Assembly: GCA_046328115.1 (NCBI GenBank)
Contig: JAXLXE010000001.1
Span: 1,922,001 to 1,986,000 of the forward strand
Direction: 5' to 3'
Length of the DNA: 64,000 nt
From: JAXLXE01 sp046328115
Lineage (GTDB): Bacteria > Chloroflexota > UBA6077 > JACCZL01
The position numbers and the translations under genes are program-made. How positions within the stretch are numbered: position 1 is the stretch's first letter; each line of letters opens with the position of its first letter. Below, one piece after another: positions 17,817-25,340 of the stretch. The notes beneath the pieces are model-generated. The model ran no database searches, was not told where the DNA came from, and saw only the letters and a program-made list of their open reading frames with translations.

Positions 17817-19472
17817 CTACCAGCCCAGCGCTACGCCGCCGGCGCGTGGATCGCTTCCGCCGCGGAGTACGCCGTCCTGACCAAGCTCGATCATCTGGAC
17901 GGAGCCGCCGCCGCTCCAGGCGCCCAGCGGCTCTACGGTGTGGCCGCGCTCGGCGAGGCCGCGGACCGTCTCCGGCGGCATCCGCCGCTCGATGCGGACC
18001 ACCGGCGGGAGTCCGGCGTTGGCCGGATCAGTGCCGGGGAAGCTGTACCAGCGAGGCGCGTCGATGGCCTGCTGGAGGGTCATGCCGTGGTCCACCACAT
18101 TACCCAGGCACTGGACGTTCCACTGGGTCTGCTGGTCGCCGCCGGGCGTGCCGCCGACGAGCCAGGGCTTGCCGTCGCGCAAGACCATGTAGGCGTTGAG
18201 GGTGTGGACGGTGCGCTTGCCGGGCGCGATCTCGTTGGGGTGGCCTTCCACCAGGGAGAAGCCGCGGCCGGCGCGGTTGTTGAGCGCGATGCCGCTGTCG
18301 CCGGCCACGACGGCCGAGCCGAAGGAGGCGGAGAGCGAGTGGATGAAAGAGACGGCATTGCCCTGGCCATCCGCCACGGTGAAGTAGCTGGTATCGCCGG
18401 AATGCTCGGCGACGAGGGTTCGCGGCTCGCGGGCGTGCTGGAGATCGATGGAGCCTCTGATCTCGTCGGCGTATGCCCGTGAGATCAGGCGGTCCAGCGG
18501 CCAATCGCCGAAGAAGGGGTCGCGGGCGTGGCGGTTGCGGTCTTCGAAGGCCAGCTTCTTGGCCTCGATGGTGAGGTGCACGCGGTCGGTGCCCAGCGCG
18601 TCCAGGTCCTCCAGGTTGAAGCCGTCCAGCAGGTTGAGCTGCTCCAGCATCATGAAGCCCTGGGACATGAGGGTGGTCTGGCAGACGGTGAGCCCGCGGT
18701 AGCTTGTCTGGAGCGGCGCGCTGACGGTGGCCTGCTGGCGGGTGAAGTCCTCCAGCGCGAAGGGCGCGCCCTCGGCGTTGAGGAAGCCCACGATGCGCTG
18801 GGCGATTTCGCCGCGGTAGAAGGCGTCAGCCCCACCGGCCGCGACGATGCCGAGCGAACGGGCGAGGTTTGGCGCCCGCCAGCGGGAGCCAGTGGCCGGG
18901 GCGCGGCCGTCCACCAGGTACTGGGCGCGGGAGTGCTCGTAGCGGCCCAGGGCCTCCTCGCGGTCGGCGATGCGGCGATTGGTGTGCGCGGTGATGGCCA
19001 CGCCGTTCTGGGCCAGATCGATGGCGGGCTGCCAGAGATCGGCCCAGGGGAGGCTGCCATGGCGCTTCCAGATGGCCTCGTACACGGCGACGGCGCCTGG
19101 CACGCTGATGGAGTGGACACCCTCCAGCGGCATCTTCTGGAAGCCGCGCTGGCGGTAGTAGTCGGCGCTGACGCCGGCGGCGGCCACGCCGCTGCCGCTG
19201 TAGGCCAGGGTCTCGCCGCGCCTGGCATCGTGGACGAGGACGAAGGCGTCGCCGCCGAGGCCGCACATCATAGGGAGCAGGACGCCCTCCGCGGCGGCGA
19301 CGGCGATGGCGGCATCGATGGCGGTGCCGCCGCGCTGGAGAATGCTGACGCCGATCTGGGCGGCGGTGGGGTGGGCGGAGGCGACCATGCCGCGGAGTCC
19401 GTATGCCTCAGGGGTTGGCAGGGCGGCGGCCTCGCCGGCCGCGCCGATGCCCCAGGAGCCGTCGTCGATCAT
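17817..19472 (-). CDS. Gamma-glutamyltransferase family protein (Ntn hydrolase)
   Basis: 551 residues. The small-subunit nucleophile is T361 in GDTSYFTVADGQGNAVSFIHS; self-cleavage before it is expected from the family. Upstream are RGGTAIDAAIAVAAAEGVLLP and the CGLGGDAF region; downstream are NNRAGRGFSLVEGHPNEIAPGKR and the GGTPGGDQQTQW loop. No signal peptide, unlike periplasmic GGTs, so a cytoplasmic amidohydrolase role such as cephalosporin-acylase-like activity is possible. ATG 19472 has GGAGG upstream; the frame is open earlier. Confidence 0.88.
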   Translation of the reverse strand: MIDDGSWGIGAAGEAAALPTPEAYGLRGMVASAHPTAAQIGVSILQRGGTAIDAAIAVAAAEGVLLPMMCGLGGDAFVLVHDARRGETLAYSGSGVAAAGVSADYYRQRGFQKMPLEGVHSISVPGAVAVYEAIWKRHGSLPWADLWQPAIDLAQNGVAITAHTNRRIADREEALGRYEHSRAQYLVDGRAPATGSRWRAPNLARSLGIVAAGGADAFYRGEIAQRIVGFLNAEGAPFALEDFTRQQATVSAPLQTSYRGLTVCQTTLMSQGFMMLEQLNLLDGFNLEDLDALGTDRVHLTIEAKKLAFEDRNRHARDPFFGDWPLDRLISRAYADEIRGSIDLQHAREPRTLVAEHSGDTSYFTVADGQGNAVSFIHSLSASFGSAVVAGDSGIALNNRAGRGFSLVEGHPNEIAPGKRTVHTLNAYMVLRDGKPWLVGGTPGGDQQTQWNVQCLGNVVDHGMTLQQAIDAPRWYSFPGTDPANAGLPPVVRIERRMPPETVRGLAERGHTVEPLGAWSGGGSVQMIELGQDGVLRGGSDPRAGGVALGW

Positions 19473-19588
19473 GGGTGGCCTCCGTGGTGGTTGTGTTGGG
19501 TTGGGCTTCATCGTATCGCCGGGGCGTAGCAGTCGGCTACGATGGCGCCGGATCGCGGCATACGTGCTGACGAGGAGGTGGCGCACCG

Positions 19589-20332
19589 ATGGCGGGAACT
19601 GGACGGATGGTGGGCAAGGTGGCGCTGGTGACCGGCGGCGCATCTGGCATTGGCAACGCCACGGTGCGGGTGCTGGCGGGCGAGGGCGCCAGCGTGGTGC
19701 TGGCGGACGTGCGGGGCTCGGCGGAGGCGGCATCCCACCTGGGCGAGGGGCTGGTACACGGGTTGGACGTGGACGTGACGAGCACGCCCAGCGTTCAGAG
19801 GGCGGTGGCGGCGACGGTTGAGCGCTTCGGTCGGCTGGACGTGCTGGTGAACAACGCGGGCGTGGGCTGGCCGCGGGCGATCCAGGACATCGACGATGAT
19901 GACTGGGATCGGCTGCTCGCGGTGAATCTGAAGGGCGTGTTCCGCTGCATCCGCGAGGCGCTATCGCACTTGAGCCGCGGGGCGAGCATCGTGAATCTGG
20001 CGTCCGTGGCGGGGCGGACCTCCAGCCTGGCCATGGGCTGCCACTACACGGCCTCCAAGGCCGGCGTGCTGGGGCTGACGCGGCACCTGGCGCGCGAGCT
20101 TGGGCCGCGGGGTATCAGGGTGAACGCGGTCTGCCCGGGCCCGATTGACACGGCGATGCTGCGGATTGGGATGAGCGACGAGCGGATCAACGAGTTTTCT
20201 GAAACGCTGCCGGTGGGGCGGGTGGGCGTGCCGGAGGACATCGCCCGGGCGATCCTGTACCTGGCGTCCGACGAGTCGTCATTCGTGACGGGGGCGGCGC
20301 TGGACGTGAACGGCGGGGTGTGGATGGGGTGA
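19589..20332 (+). CDS. Short-chain dehydrogenase/reductase
   Basis: 247 residues, classical SDR length. It carries the NAD(P)-binding TGGASGIG, LDVLVNNAG, the catalytic Ser in ASVAGRTSS, the YTASK Tyr/Lys pair, NAVCPGPIDTAM and a C-terminal DVNGGVWMG tail. Asp in LADV favours NAD. Substrate unknown; it resembles FabG-like 3-oxoacyl or polyol dehydrogenases. ATG preceded by GAGGAGG. Divergent from the gamma-glutamyltransferase gene. Confidence 0.9.
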   Translation: MAGTGRMVGKVALVTGGASGIGNATVRVLAGEGASVVLADVRGSAEAASHLGEGLVHGLDVDVTSTPSVQRAVAATVERFGRLDVLVNNAGVGWPRAIQDIDDDDWDRLLAVNLKGVFRCIREALSHLSRGASIVNLASVAGRTSSLAMGCHYTASKAGVLGLTRHLARELGPRGIRVNAVCPGPIDTAMLRIGMSDERINEFSETLPVGRVGVPEDIARAILYLASDESSFVTGAALDVNGGVWMG

Positions 20333-20342
20333 GGGCGAGGCG

Positions 20343-21218
20343 CTAAGCGAGGAGCTCAGACCAGGAGGAGGCGTCCAATAGGCGGTCCGTGAGGCGCTCG
20401 AGAGCCTCTGGATCGGTCATGGATGCGATGGTCCGCGCGACGGCGGCTGGGGCTGGGCCAAATCTGCGGGAGCCAAGCGTGAGCAGGATGTGCCTGGCCT
20501 CGTCGGCGCGACCTTCGGTCCGTCCCTCGAGGCGGCCTTCGACACGCCCCTCGTCCAGTATGGCCTGATAGGTGGCGGACTCGCGCATGTTCATCACCCC
20601 CCGTAGGAGCTGGGTGGCTTCGCCCGGATTGTACCTGAGACCCATCAGCAGAAGGGTTGCCGTCCACAGGTCGCGGCGGTCGGCAACGGAAGCCTCGCTG
20701 TTCAGTCGATGTTCCATGCGGCGGATGACGCTCTCAACGGGTTGTGCCCCGAGATCCGAGATGGGAGCCAATGGGAGGGTGGCGAGACCACCGTTGAGCA
20801 GCGCGCCAACGGGTAGCTGCCATAGGCGGAGGATCTGGTAGCGCAGCAGCAAGTGCGGGTCATCGGCGCCGCGCGGGTGCCGCACGGTACCGGTGAGGTC
20901 CGGCCCATCCGCCTCCGGACGGGCGAGGATGACTATGCTGCGGGTGGGCAATCTGTGGCGATGGTTGAGCAACGCGTAGTACAGGAGGAGTCGGTCGGCG
21001 AGTCGACTGTCGTGGCTGGCCTGGATCTCGACGTGGGCGAGCCAGGGCGGGTCGTCGCCAACGTGGATGACCTTGTCCACGATTGCGATGGCCGTAGAGA
21101 TCTCGGAATCGATGATCGAGACGGGGGCGCTCGTGGACAGGCCGGCCAGGCTCAGCCAGGCCGCTGGATCGACCTGGATGAGCTGGCGCGTGGTGGTATC
21201 GAATGGCTTCTCGGGCAT
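20343..21218 (-). CDS. Rpn/PD-(D/E)XK nuclease-like protein
   Basis: 291 residues. The core IVDKVI...PWLAHVEIQASHDSRLADRLLLYYALL provides Asp49 and Glu64-x-Gln66, the layout of Rpn/DUF4351-type PD-(D/E)XK proteins that are numerous in filamentous and Chloroflexota-type genomes. A charged EGRVEGRLEGRTEGRADEA repeat helix and the closing SMTDPEALERLTDRLLD helix match that family. Members are recombination-promoting nucleases or remnants of them; the role here is unknown. The stop lies 10 bases from the SDR stop (convergent). Confidence 0.75.
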   Translation of the reverse strand: MPEKPFDTTTRQLIQVDPAAWLSLAGLSTSAPVSIIDSEISTAIAIVDKVIHVGDDPPWLAHVEIQASHDSRLADRLLLYYALLNHRHRLPTRSIVILARPEADGPDLTGTVRHPRGADDPHLLLRYQILRLWQLPVGALLNGGLATLPLAPISDLGAQPVESVIRRMEHRLNSEASVADRRDLWTATLLLMGLRYNPGEATQLLRGVMNMRESATYQAILDEGRVEGRLEGRTEGRADEARHILLTLGSRRFGPAPAAVARTIASMTDPEALERLTDRLLDASSWSELLA

Positions 21219-21277
21219 GCCGCGGATGTCCTGGCCATCTTCAGAGATCGGTCGGCCCGGAGGCCGAGGGGGCGCTG

Positions 21278-22060
21278 CTACATACCCATGACGTGGTAAC
21301 CGGAGTCCACGAACACGATTTCGCCGGTCATACCGGAGGCCATGGGCGAGCAGAGGAACAGGGCGGTCTGGGCTACCTCGCTGGCGTCCACGTTCCGTTT
21401 GAGCGGCGCGCGCTTCTCGTAGTGGTCTTCCATGACCGTGAAGCCGGAGATGGAGCGGGCGGCGAGCGTGCGGAGGGGGCCGGCGGAGATGGCGTTGACG
21501 CGGATGTTCTTCTCCCCGAGCTCCGACGCGAGGTAGCGCACGCTGGCGTCCAGGGCGGCCTTGGCCACGCCCATCACGTTGTAGTTGGGCACGGCGCGCT
21601 CGCCGCCCAGGTAGGTCATGGTCATGATGGCGCCGCCCCCGCGCTTCTCCATGAGCGGCTCGGCGCGGCGGGCCATGGCGGTGAGCGAGTAGGCGCTGAT
21701 GTCCAGGGCCAGCGCGAAGTTCTCACGCTTGGTGTCCGTGAATCGGCCCTCTAGCTCCTCTTTCGGAGCGAACGCCACGCTGTGGATCAGGATGTCTAAG
21801 CCACCGAACGCGGCGTCCACCTGGCCAAAGACGGAGTCCAGATCGGCGTCGCTGGTGACATCGCAGGGGAGCACGAGGTCGCTCTGCACGGTGGCGGCCA
21901 GCTCACGGACGCCGGCCTCGATGCGCTCACCCTGGTAGGTGAAGGCGAGCTTTGCGCCGGCGCCGGCCAGTGCCTGCGCGATGGCCCAGGCGATGCTGCG
22001 GCGGTTGGCGACTCCGAAGATCAGAGCGGTCTTCCCCGCGAGGATTCCGTTCTCGGGCAT
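21278..22060 (-). CDS. fabI: Enoyl-[acyl-carrier-protein] reductase (NADH)
   Basis: 260 residues of the divergent FabI branch of SDRs. The glycine pattern is GVANRRSIAWAIAQALAGAGA. The catalytic residues are Y150 (TMTYLGG), Y160 and K167 (YNVMGVAK), matching E. coli Tyr146, Tyr156 and Lys163. NAISAGPLRTLAARSI covers the substrate-binding loop where triclosan binds. It catalyses the last step of each fatty-acid elongation cycle. ATG 22060. Same strand as proC, 45 bases downstream of it. Confidence 0.95.
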   Translation of the reverse strand: MPENGILAGKTALIFGVANRRSIAWAIAQALAGAGAKLAFTYQGERIEAGVRELAATVQSDLVLPCDVTSDADLDSVFGQVDAAFGGLDILIHSVAFAPKEELEGRFTDTKRENFALALDISAYSLTAMARRAEPLMEKRGGGAIMTMTYLGGERAVPNYNVMGVAKAALDASVRYLASELGEKNIRVNAISAGPLRTLAARSISGFTVMEDHYEKRAPLKRNVDASEVAQTALFLCSPMASGMTGEIVFVDSGYHVMGM

Positions 22061-22105
22061 GGTGTACTCCAGTTTCTGTGATCGGGCGGGTTTGCCGGAG
22101 GGACG

Positions 22106-22921
22106 CTACGCCTGCTTGCCCAGTTCCGCCGAGCGCTGGGTGGCCGCGACTACGGCGTCCATCAGCGCTGCGCGGAAGCCGGCCCGCTCGAGGGCGTGAA
22201 CGCCGGCGATGGTGGTGCCCCCTGGCGAGGAGACGTTGTCCTTTACCTGGCCGGGGTGCAATCCGGTCTGCTGGACGAGCTGGGCGGTTCCCAGGGTGGT
22301 CTGGACTGCGAGCTGGGTGGCCACGTCGCGCGGCAGGCCGGCCCGCACGCCGCCGTCGCTGAGAGCCTCGATGAACAGGGCCACGAAGGCCGGCCCGCTG
22401 CCCGAGAGTCCGGTGACCGCGTCGATCAGGTACTCCGGCAGGGCCACGGCGCGGCCGACCGCGTTGAACAGTGACAGGGCGGTCTGCACGTGCTCGTCCG
22501 TAGCGTGGTGTCCGCGCGCCACGGCAGCCATGCCCGCGCCGACGAGGCACGGGGTGTTGGGCATGACGCGGATGGCGGGCACGTGGGGCGCGAGGTGGGA
22601 CTCGATGGTGGCCAGCGTGACGCCGGCGGCGATGGATACGACAAGCTGGTTGGCGTGGAGTGAGCCGCCGCTGGCAGACAGCACCGTGACGACGTCCTGC
22701 GGCTTGACGGACAGGATGATGATGTCCGCGGACTGCATGACCTCCCAGTTCTCGGTGGAGGTGCGGATGCCGAGCTCTGCCGTGAGCTGGCGCAGCCGAT
22801 CGGCGCGGATGTCGCTGGCGGCGATCTGTTCGTAGGAGGTCAGGCCTGCCTTGACGACGCCGCGAATGATGGCCTCGGCCATCTGGCCGGCGCCGATGAA
22901 TCCCAGCTTGCTTCCTGTCAT
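22106..22921 (-). CDS. proC: Pyrroline-5-carboxylate reductase
   Basis: 271 residues. N-terminal Rossmann IGAGQMAEAIIRGV, SVKPQDVV, VSIAAGVTLATIE, RVMPNTPCLVGAG and the C-terminal signature region TGLSGSGPAFVALFIEALSDGGVRAGL through SPGGTTIAGVHALE are all present, so this looks like a complete enzyme for the last step of proline synthesis. Its ATG overlaps the stop of the upstream kinase gene by four bases (ATGA), implying coupled translation. Confidence 0.95.
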   Translation of the reverse strand: MTGSKLGFIGAGQMAEAIIRGVVKAGLTSYEQIAASDIRADRLRQLTAELGIRTSTENWEVMQSADIIILSVKPQDVVTVLSASGGSLHANQLVVSIAAGVTLATIESHLAPHVPAIRVMPNTPCLVGAGMAAVARGHHATDEHVQTALSLFNAVGRAVALPEYLIDAVTGLSGSGPAFVALFIEALSDGGVRAGLPRDVATQLAVQTTLGTAQLVQQTGLHPGQVKDNVSSPGGTTIAGVHALERAGFRAALMDAVVAATQRSAELGKQA

Positions 22922-23868
22922 CGCTTCACCGTTTCCTGTCCCTGCATGAACGCGTCGAGCTCCGACCGCGTCGGGAACCCTTCGTAGTCGCCGTCTACCT
23001 GGAGCGCGTGGACGGCGACGGCGTTGCCGATTCGCGCGGCCTCCCAGGGATCACGCCCGCCCAACATGCCGTGGACGAACCCCGCATCGAACCCGTCTCC
23101 CGCCCCGATCGAGTCCACCACGACCTCCACCGGAAAGGGGGGCGCGGTCGCGGAACGGCCAGCGGTTGCCACCAGCGCGCCCGCGGAGCCCAGCTTGACC
23201 ACGGCAACCTCCAGCCCAGCGTCGAGTGCCCAGGCGGCTGACTGCTCCGGCGATCGGGTCTGGAGCAGCAGCTCGAGCTCGGAGTCGCCACCCAGCAGCA
23301 CGTGGCAGCGTCGGAACATGGGGAGCAGCGTCTCGCGGGCCTGCTCGATGGACCAGAGCTTGAGTCTGAGGTTTGGGTCCATGGAGACCCTGGCGCCGTT
23401 GGCGCGGGCGATGTCGATGGCGCGGGTGACGGCCGCGTGGCACGAGGGTGAGAGGGCTGGTGTGATGCCCGTAATGTGCAGCCAGCGGGCTCCCGCGACG
23501 TAAGATTCCTCGATGTCGTCCGGGCACAGCGCGGAGGCCGCGGACGATCGGCGGTAGTAGTACACGCTGGGGTCGCCGGCGGCTCGCCGCTCCTTGACGT
23601 AGATTGCCGTGGAGCGCTCCCGATCCGTGATCACTCTGCTGGTATCCACCCCCTCGCCGCGGAGATGGTGCGCGATGAGCCGTCCGAACTCGTCGTGGCC
23701 AAGGCGGCTGATCCAGCCTACGGAGATCCCCAGCCGCGCAAGGGCGATGGCAAAGTTGGTCTCCGCGCCGCCGAAGCGGAGCCTGAACTCGGTGACGTAC
23801 CGCAGGGGACCAGCGTCACGCGGCGAGAAGAGCGCCATGGTCTCGCCGAGCGTCACAACATCTGGCAT
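22918..23868 (-). CDS. PfkB-family sugar kinase (2-keto-3-deoxygluconate kinase-like)
   Basis: 316 residues. DVVTLGETMALFSP at the N-terminus and FGGAETNFAIALARLG are typical of KDG and ribokinase-type kinases. The anion-hole and base motif DSIGAGDGFDAGFVHGML lies near the C-terminus. It phosphorylates a sugar or sugar acid using ATP; KDG is the best guess from the N-terminal motif. ATG 23868 is preceded by AGGTG; seven more codons are open upstream. Coupled to proC by a 4-base overlap, an unusual pairing. Confidence 0.85.
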   Translation of the reverse strand: MPDVVTLGETMALFSPRDAGPLRYVTEFRLRFGGAETNFAIALARLGISVGWISRLGHDEFGRLIAHHLRGEGVDTSRVITDRERSTAIYVKERRAAGDPSVYYYRRSSAASALCPDDIEESYVAGARWLHITGITPALSPSCHAAVTRAIDIARANGARVSMDPNLRLKLWSIEQARETLLPMFRRCHVLLGGDSELELLLQTRSPEQSAAWALDAGLEVAVVKLGSAGALVATAGRSATAPPFPVEVVVDSIGAGDGFDAGFVHGMLGGRDPWEAARIGNAVAVHALQVDGDYEGFPTRSELDAFMQGQETVKR

Positions 23869-23932
23869 GGGGCACCTATGATGACCCACCCGGGACGATG
23901 CATCAAGTGAGTGGCGGCGGGGCCGGCGTTGC

Positions 23933-23938
23933 TACAAT
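23933..23938 (+). promoter_or_regulatory. -10 element close to a start codon
   Basis: TACAAT ends nine bases before the ATG at 23948, leaving at most a few bases of leader. No clear -35 and no ribosome-binding site are present, so a leaderless transcript is likely if that ATG is used. Confidence 0.45.
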
Positions 23939-23947
23939 CGGCGCGCG

Positions 23948-25300
23948 ATGCTGCGAGCTACGAGTCTGAGGGACTCGACTGGCGTGAAGCCCGCCCGTGG
24001 ATTGAGCAGCCCCTCCCAGGTGCGATTCATGCGTGCGCCGCTTTCTTGGGGACAGCTTCTGGCGCTGCTGCTGGTGCTGGTCACCATCGTGTACCTGGCG
24101 ATCGCCTACTGGAGCCCGGGCTACGTCTCTGACATCGGGACGAATAAGACCTGGGGCCGCTGGATCACGCGGAACGGCATCTGGGACGCGTACCGGATCC
24201 CCACCGACTATCCCCCGGTCCTGCTATACGGCTTTGGCCTGGGCGGCTGGATCTACCAGGCTCTAGTGGATCCGAGCTTCAACGAGCGGGCGGCGCTCGC
24301 AAGCCCGGCATACACGCTGCTGGTCAAGCTGCCGGCCCTGATCGCGCACGTGGTGCTGGCGGTCGTGATCTATCGACTGGCGCGGCGCTATTCAGCGAGC
24401 GTGGCGTTCATGGGCGCGGCGCTCTACGCACTCAACCCGGCCGTGGCCTACGACGTGGCGCACCTGGGCCAGACGGATCCGGTCCACTCGCTCTTTGTGA
24501 TGCTCTCGCTGGCGAGCCTGGTCTCCGGGGCTTCCGTGTGGGCGGGGGCCTGGGTGGCGTTGGCAGCGCTGACCAAGCCGCAGGCGTGGATCCTGCTGCC
24601 GCTGGTGGGCATTGCCCTGATCGCCTGGCACGGCCTGCGCGGCGCCATGCGCGGCACGCTCGGCGGCGTGCTGGCTTCACTGCTGGTGCTGAGCCCGTGG
24701 ATCGCCTTTGACCGGGTGCACCACCTGCCGCGCTTCTTTGAGTATCTGGAGACCAAGTCCGTGAACAGCACCGCCCTGACCGCGCAGGCCCACAACGTCT
24801 GGTGGGTGCCCACGCTCCTGGAGTGGCGATTCATCAATGACTGGGAGACAGTGGCTGGGCCGATCAGCTACCGGGCCCTGGGCCTGGCCATGGTGGCGAT
24901 CCTGGTGGCCGTGGCCTGCTGGCGGCTGCGCGACCTCCGCCCGCGTGACCGGGTGTACGAGCTGGTGGCGGTGCTGGCGGTGGCGTGGTTCTGCGTCACC
25001 GTGCGGGCGCACGAGAACCACCTGTTCATGGCGGCGCCCTTGCTGACGCTGACTTGGTCGCTGGAGCGGCGCGGGCTGGTGGTGCTGGCGATGGTCTCCA
25101 CCGGCCTGCTGCTCAATGTTGCCCTACACGATCCGCTGCTGATGGGCAGCTTCGCGGCGGGACCGGACCCCGGGCAGCCGTTGCCGGCCTGGGTGATCGT
25201 GGCACAGGTAGGCAACGTCCTGCTCAACCTCACCACGCTTGGCGTGGCGCTAGCGGCCTGGCTGGGCGCCGGGCGCTGGCAGGCGGAGGCCGCCCGTTAG
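23948..25300 (+). CDS. GT-C type mannosyltransferase-like membrane protein
   Basis: 450 residues with about ten membrane helices. After the first helix the loop reads YVSDIGTNKTWGRWITRNGIWDAYRIPTDYPP, with the acidic residue and the DYPP motif seen in GT87/PIG-M-like polyprenyl-phosphate sugar transferases. YALNPAVAYDVAHLGQTDP and AHNVWW continue the pattern. Role: sugar transfer to an envelope glycan or lipid. The start is ATG 23948 (leaderless) or ATG 24029, which begins just before the first helix. Followed after 40 bases by a second GT-C gene. Confidence 0.8.
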   Translation: MLRATSLRDSTGVKPARGLSSPSQVRFMRAPLSWGQLLALLLVLVTIVYLAIAYWSPGYVSDIGTNKTWGRWITRNGIWDAYRIPTDYPPVLLYGFGLGGWIYQALVDPSFNERAALASPAYTLLVKLPALIAHVVLAVVIYRLARRYSASVAFMGAALYALNPAVAYDVAHLGQTDPVHSLFVMLSLASLVSGASVWAGAWVALAALTKPQAWILLPLVGIALIAWHGLRGAMRGTLGGVLASLLVLSPWIAFDRVHHLPRFFEYLETKSVNSTALTAQAHNVWWVPTLLEWRFINDWETVAGPISYRALGLAMVAILVAVACWRLRDLRPRDRVYELVAVLAVAWFCVTVRAHENHLFMAAPLLTLTWSLERRGLVVLAMVSTGLLLNVALHDPLLMGSFAAGPDPGQPLPAWVIVAQVGNVLLNLTTLGVALAAWLGAGRWQAEAAR

Positions 25301-25340
25301 TCAGAAGTCGTGGGCCGAGCTGGCCGCCCTGGTCGCGCTC

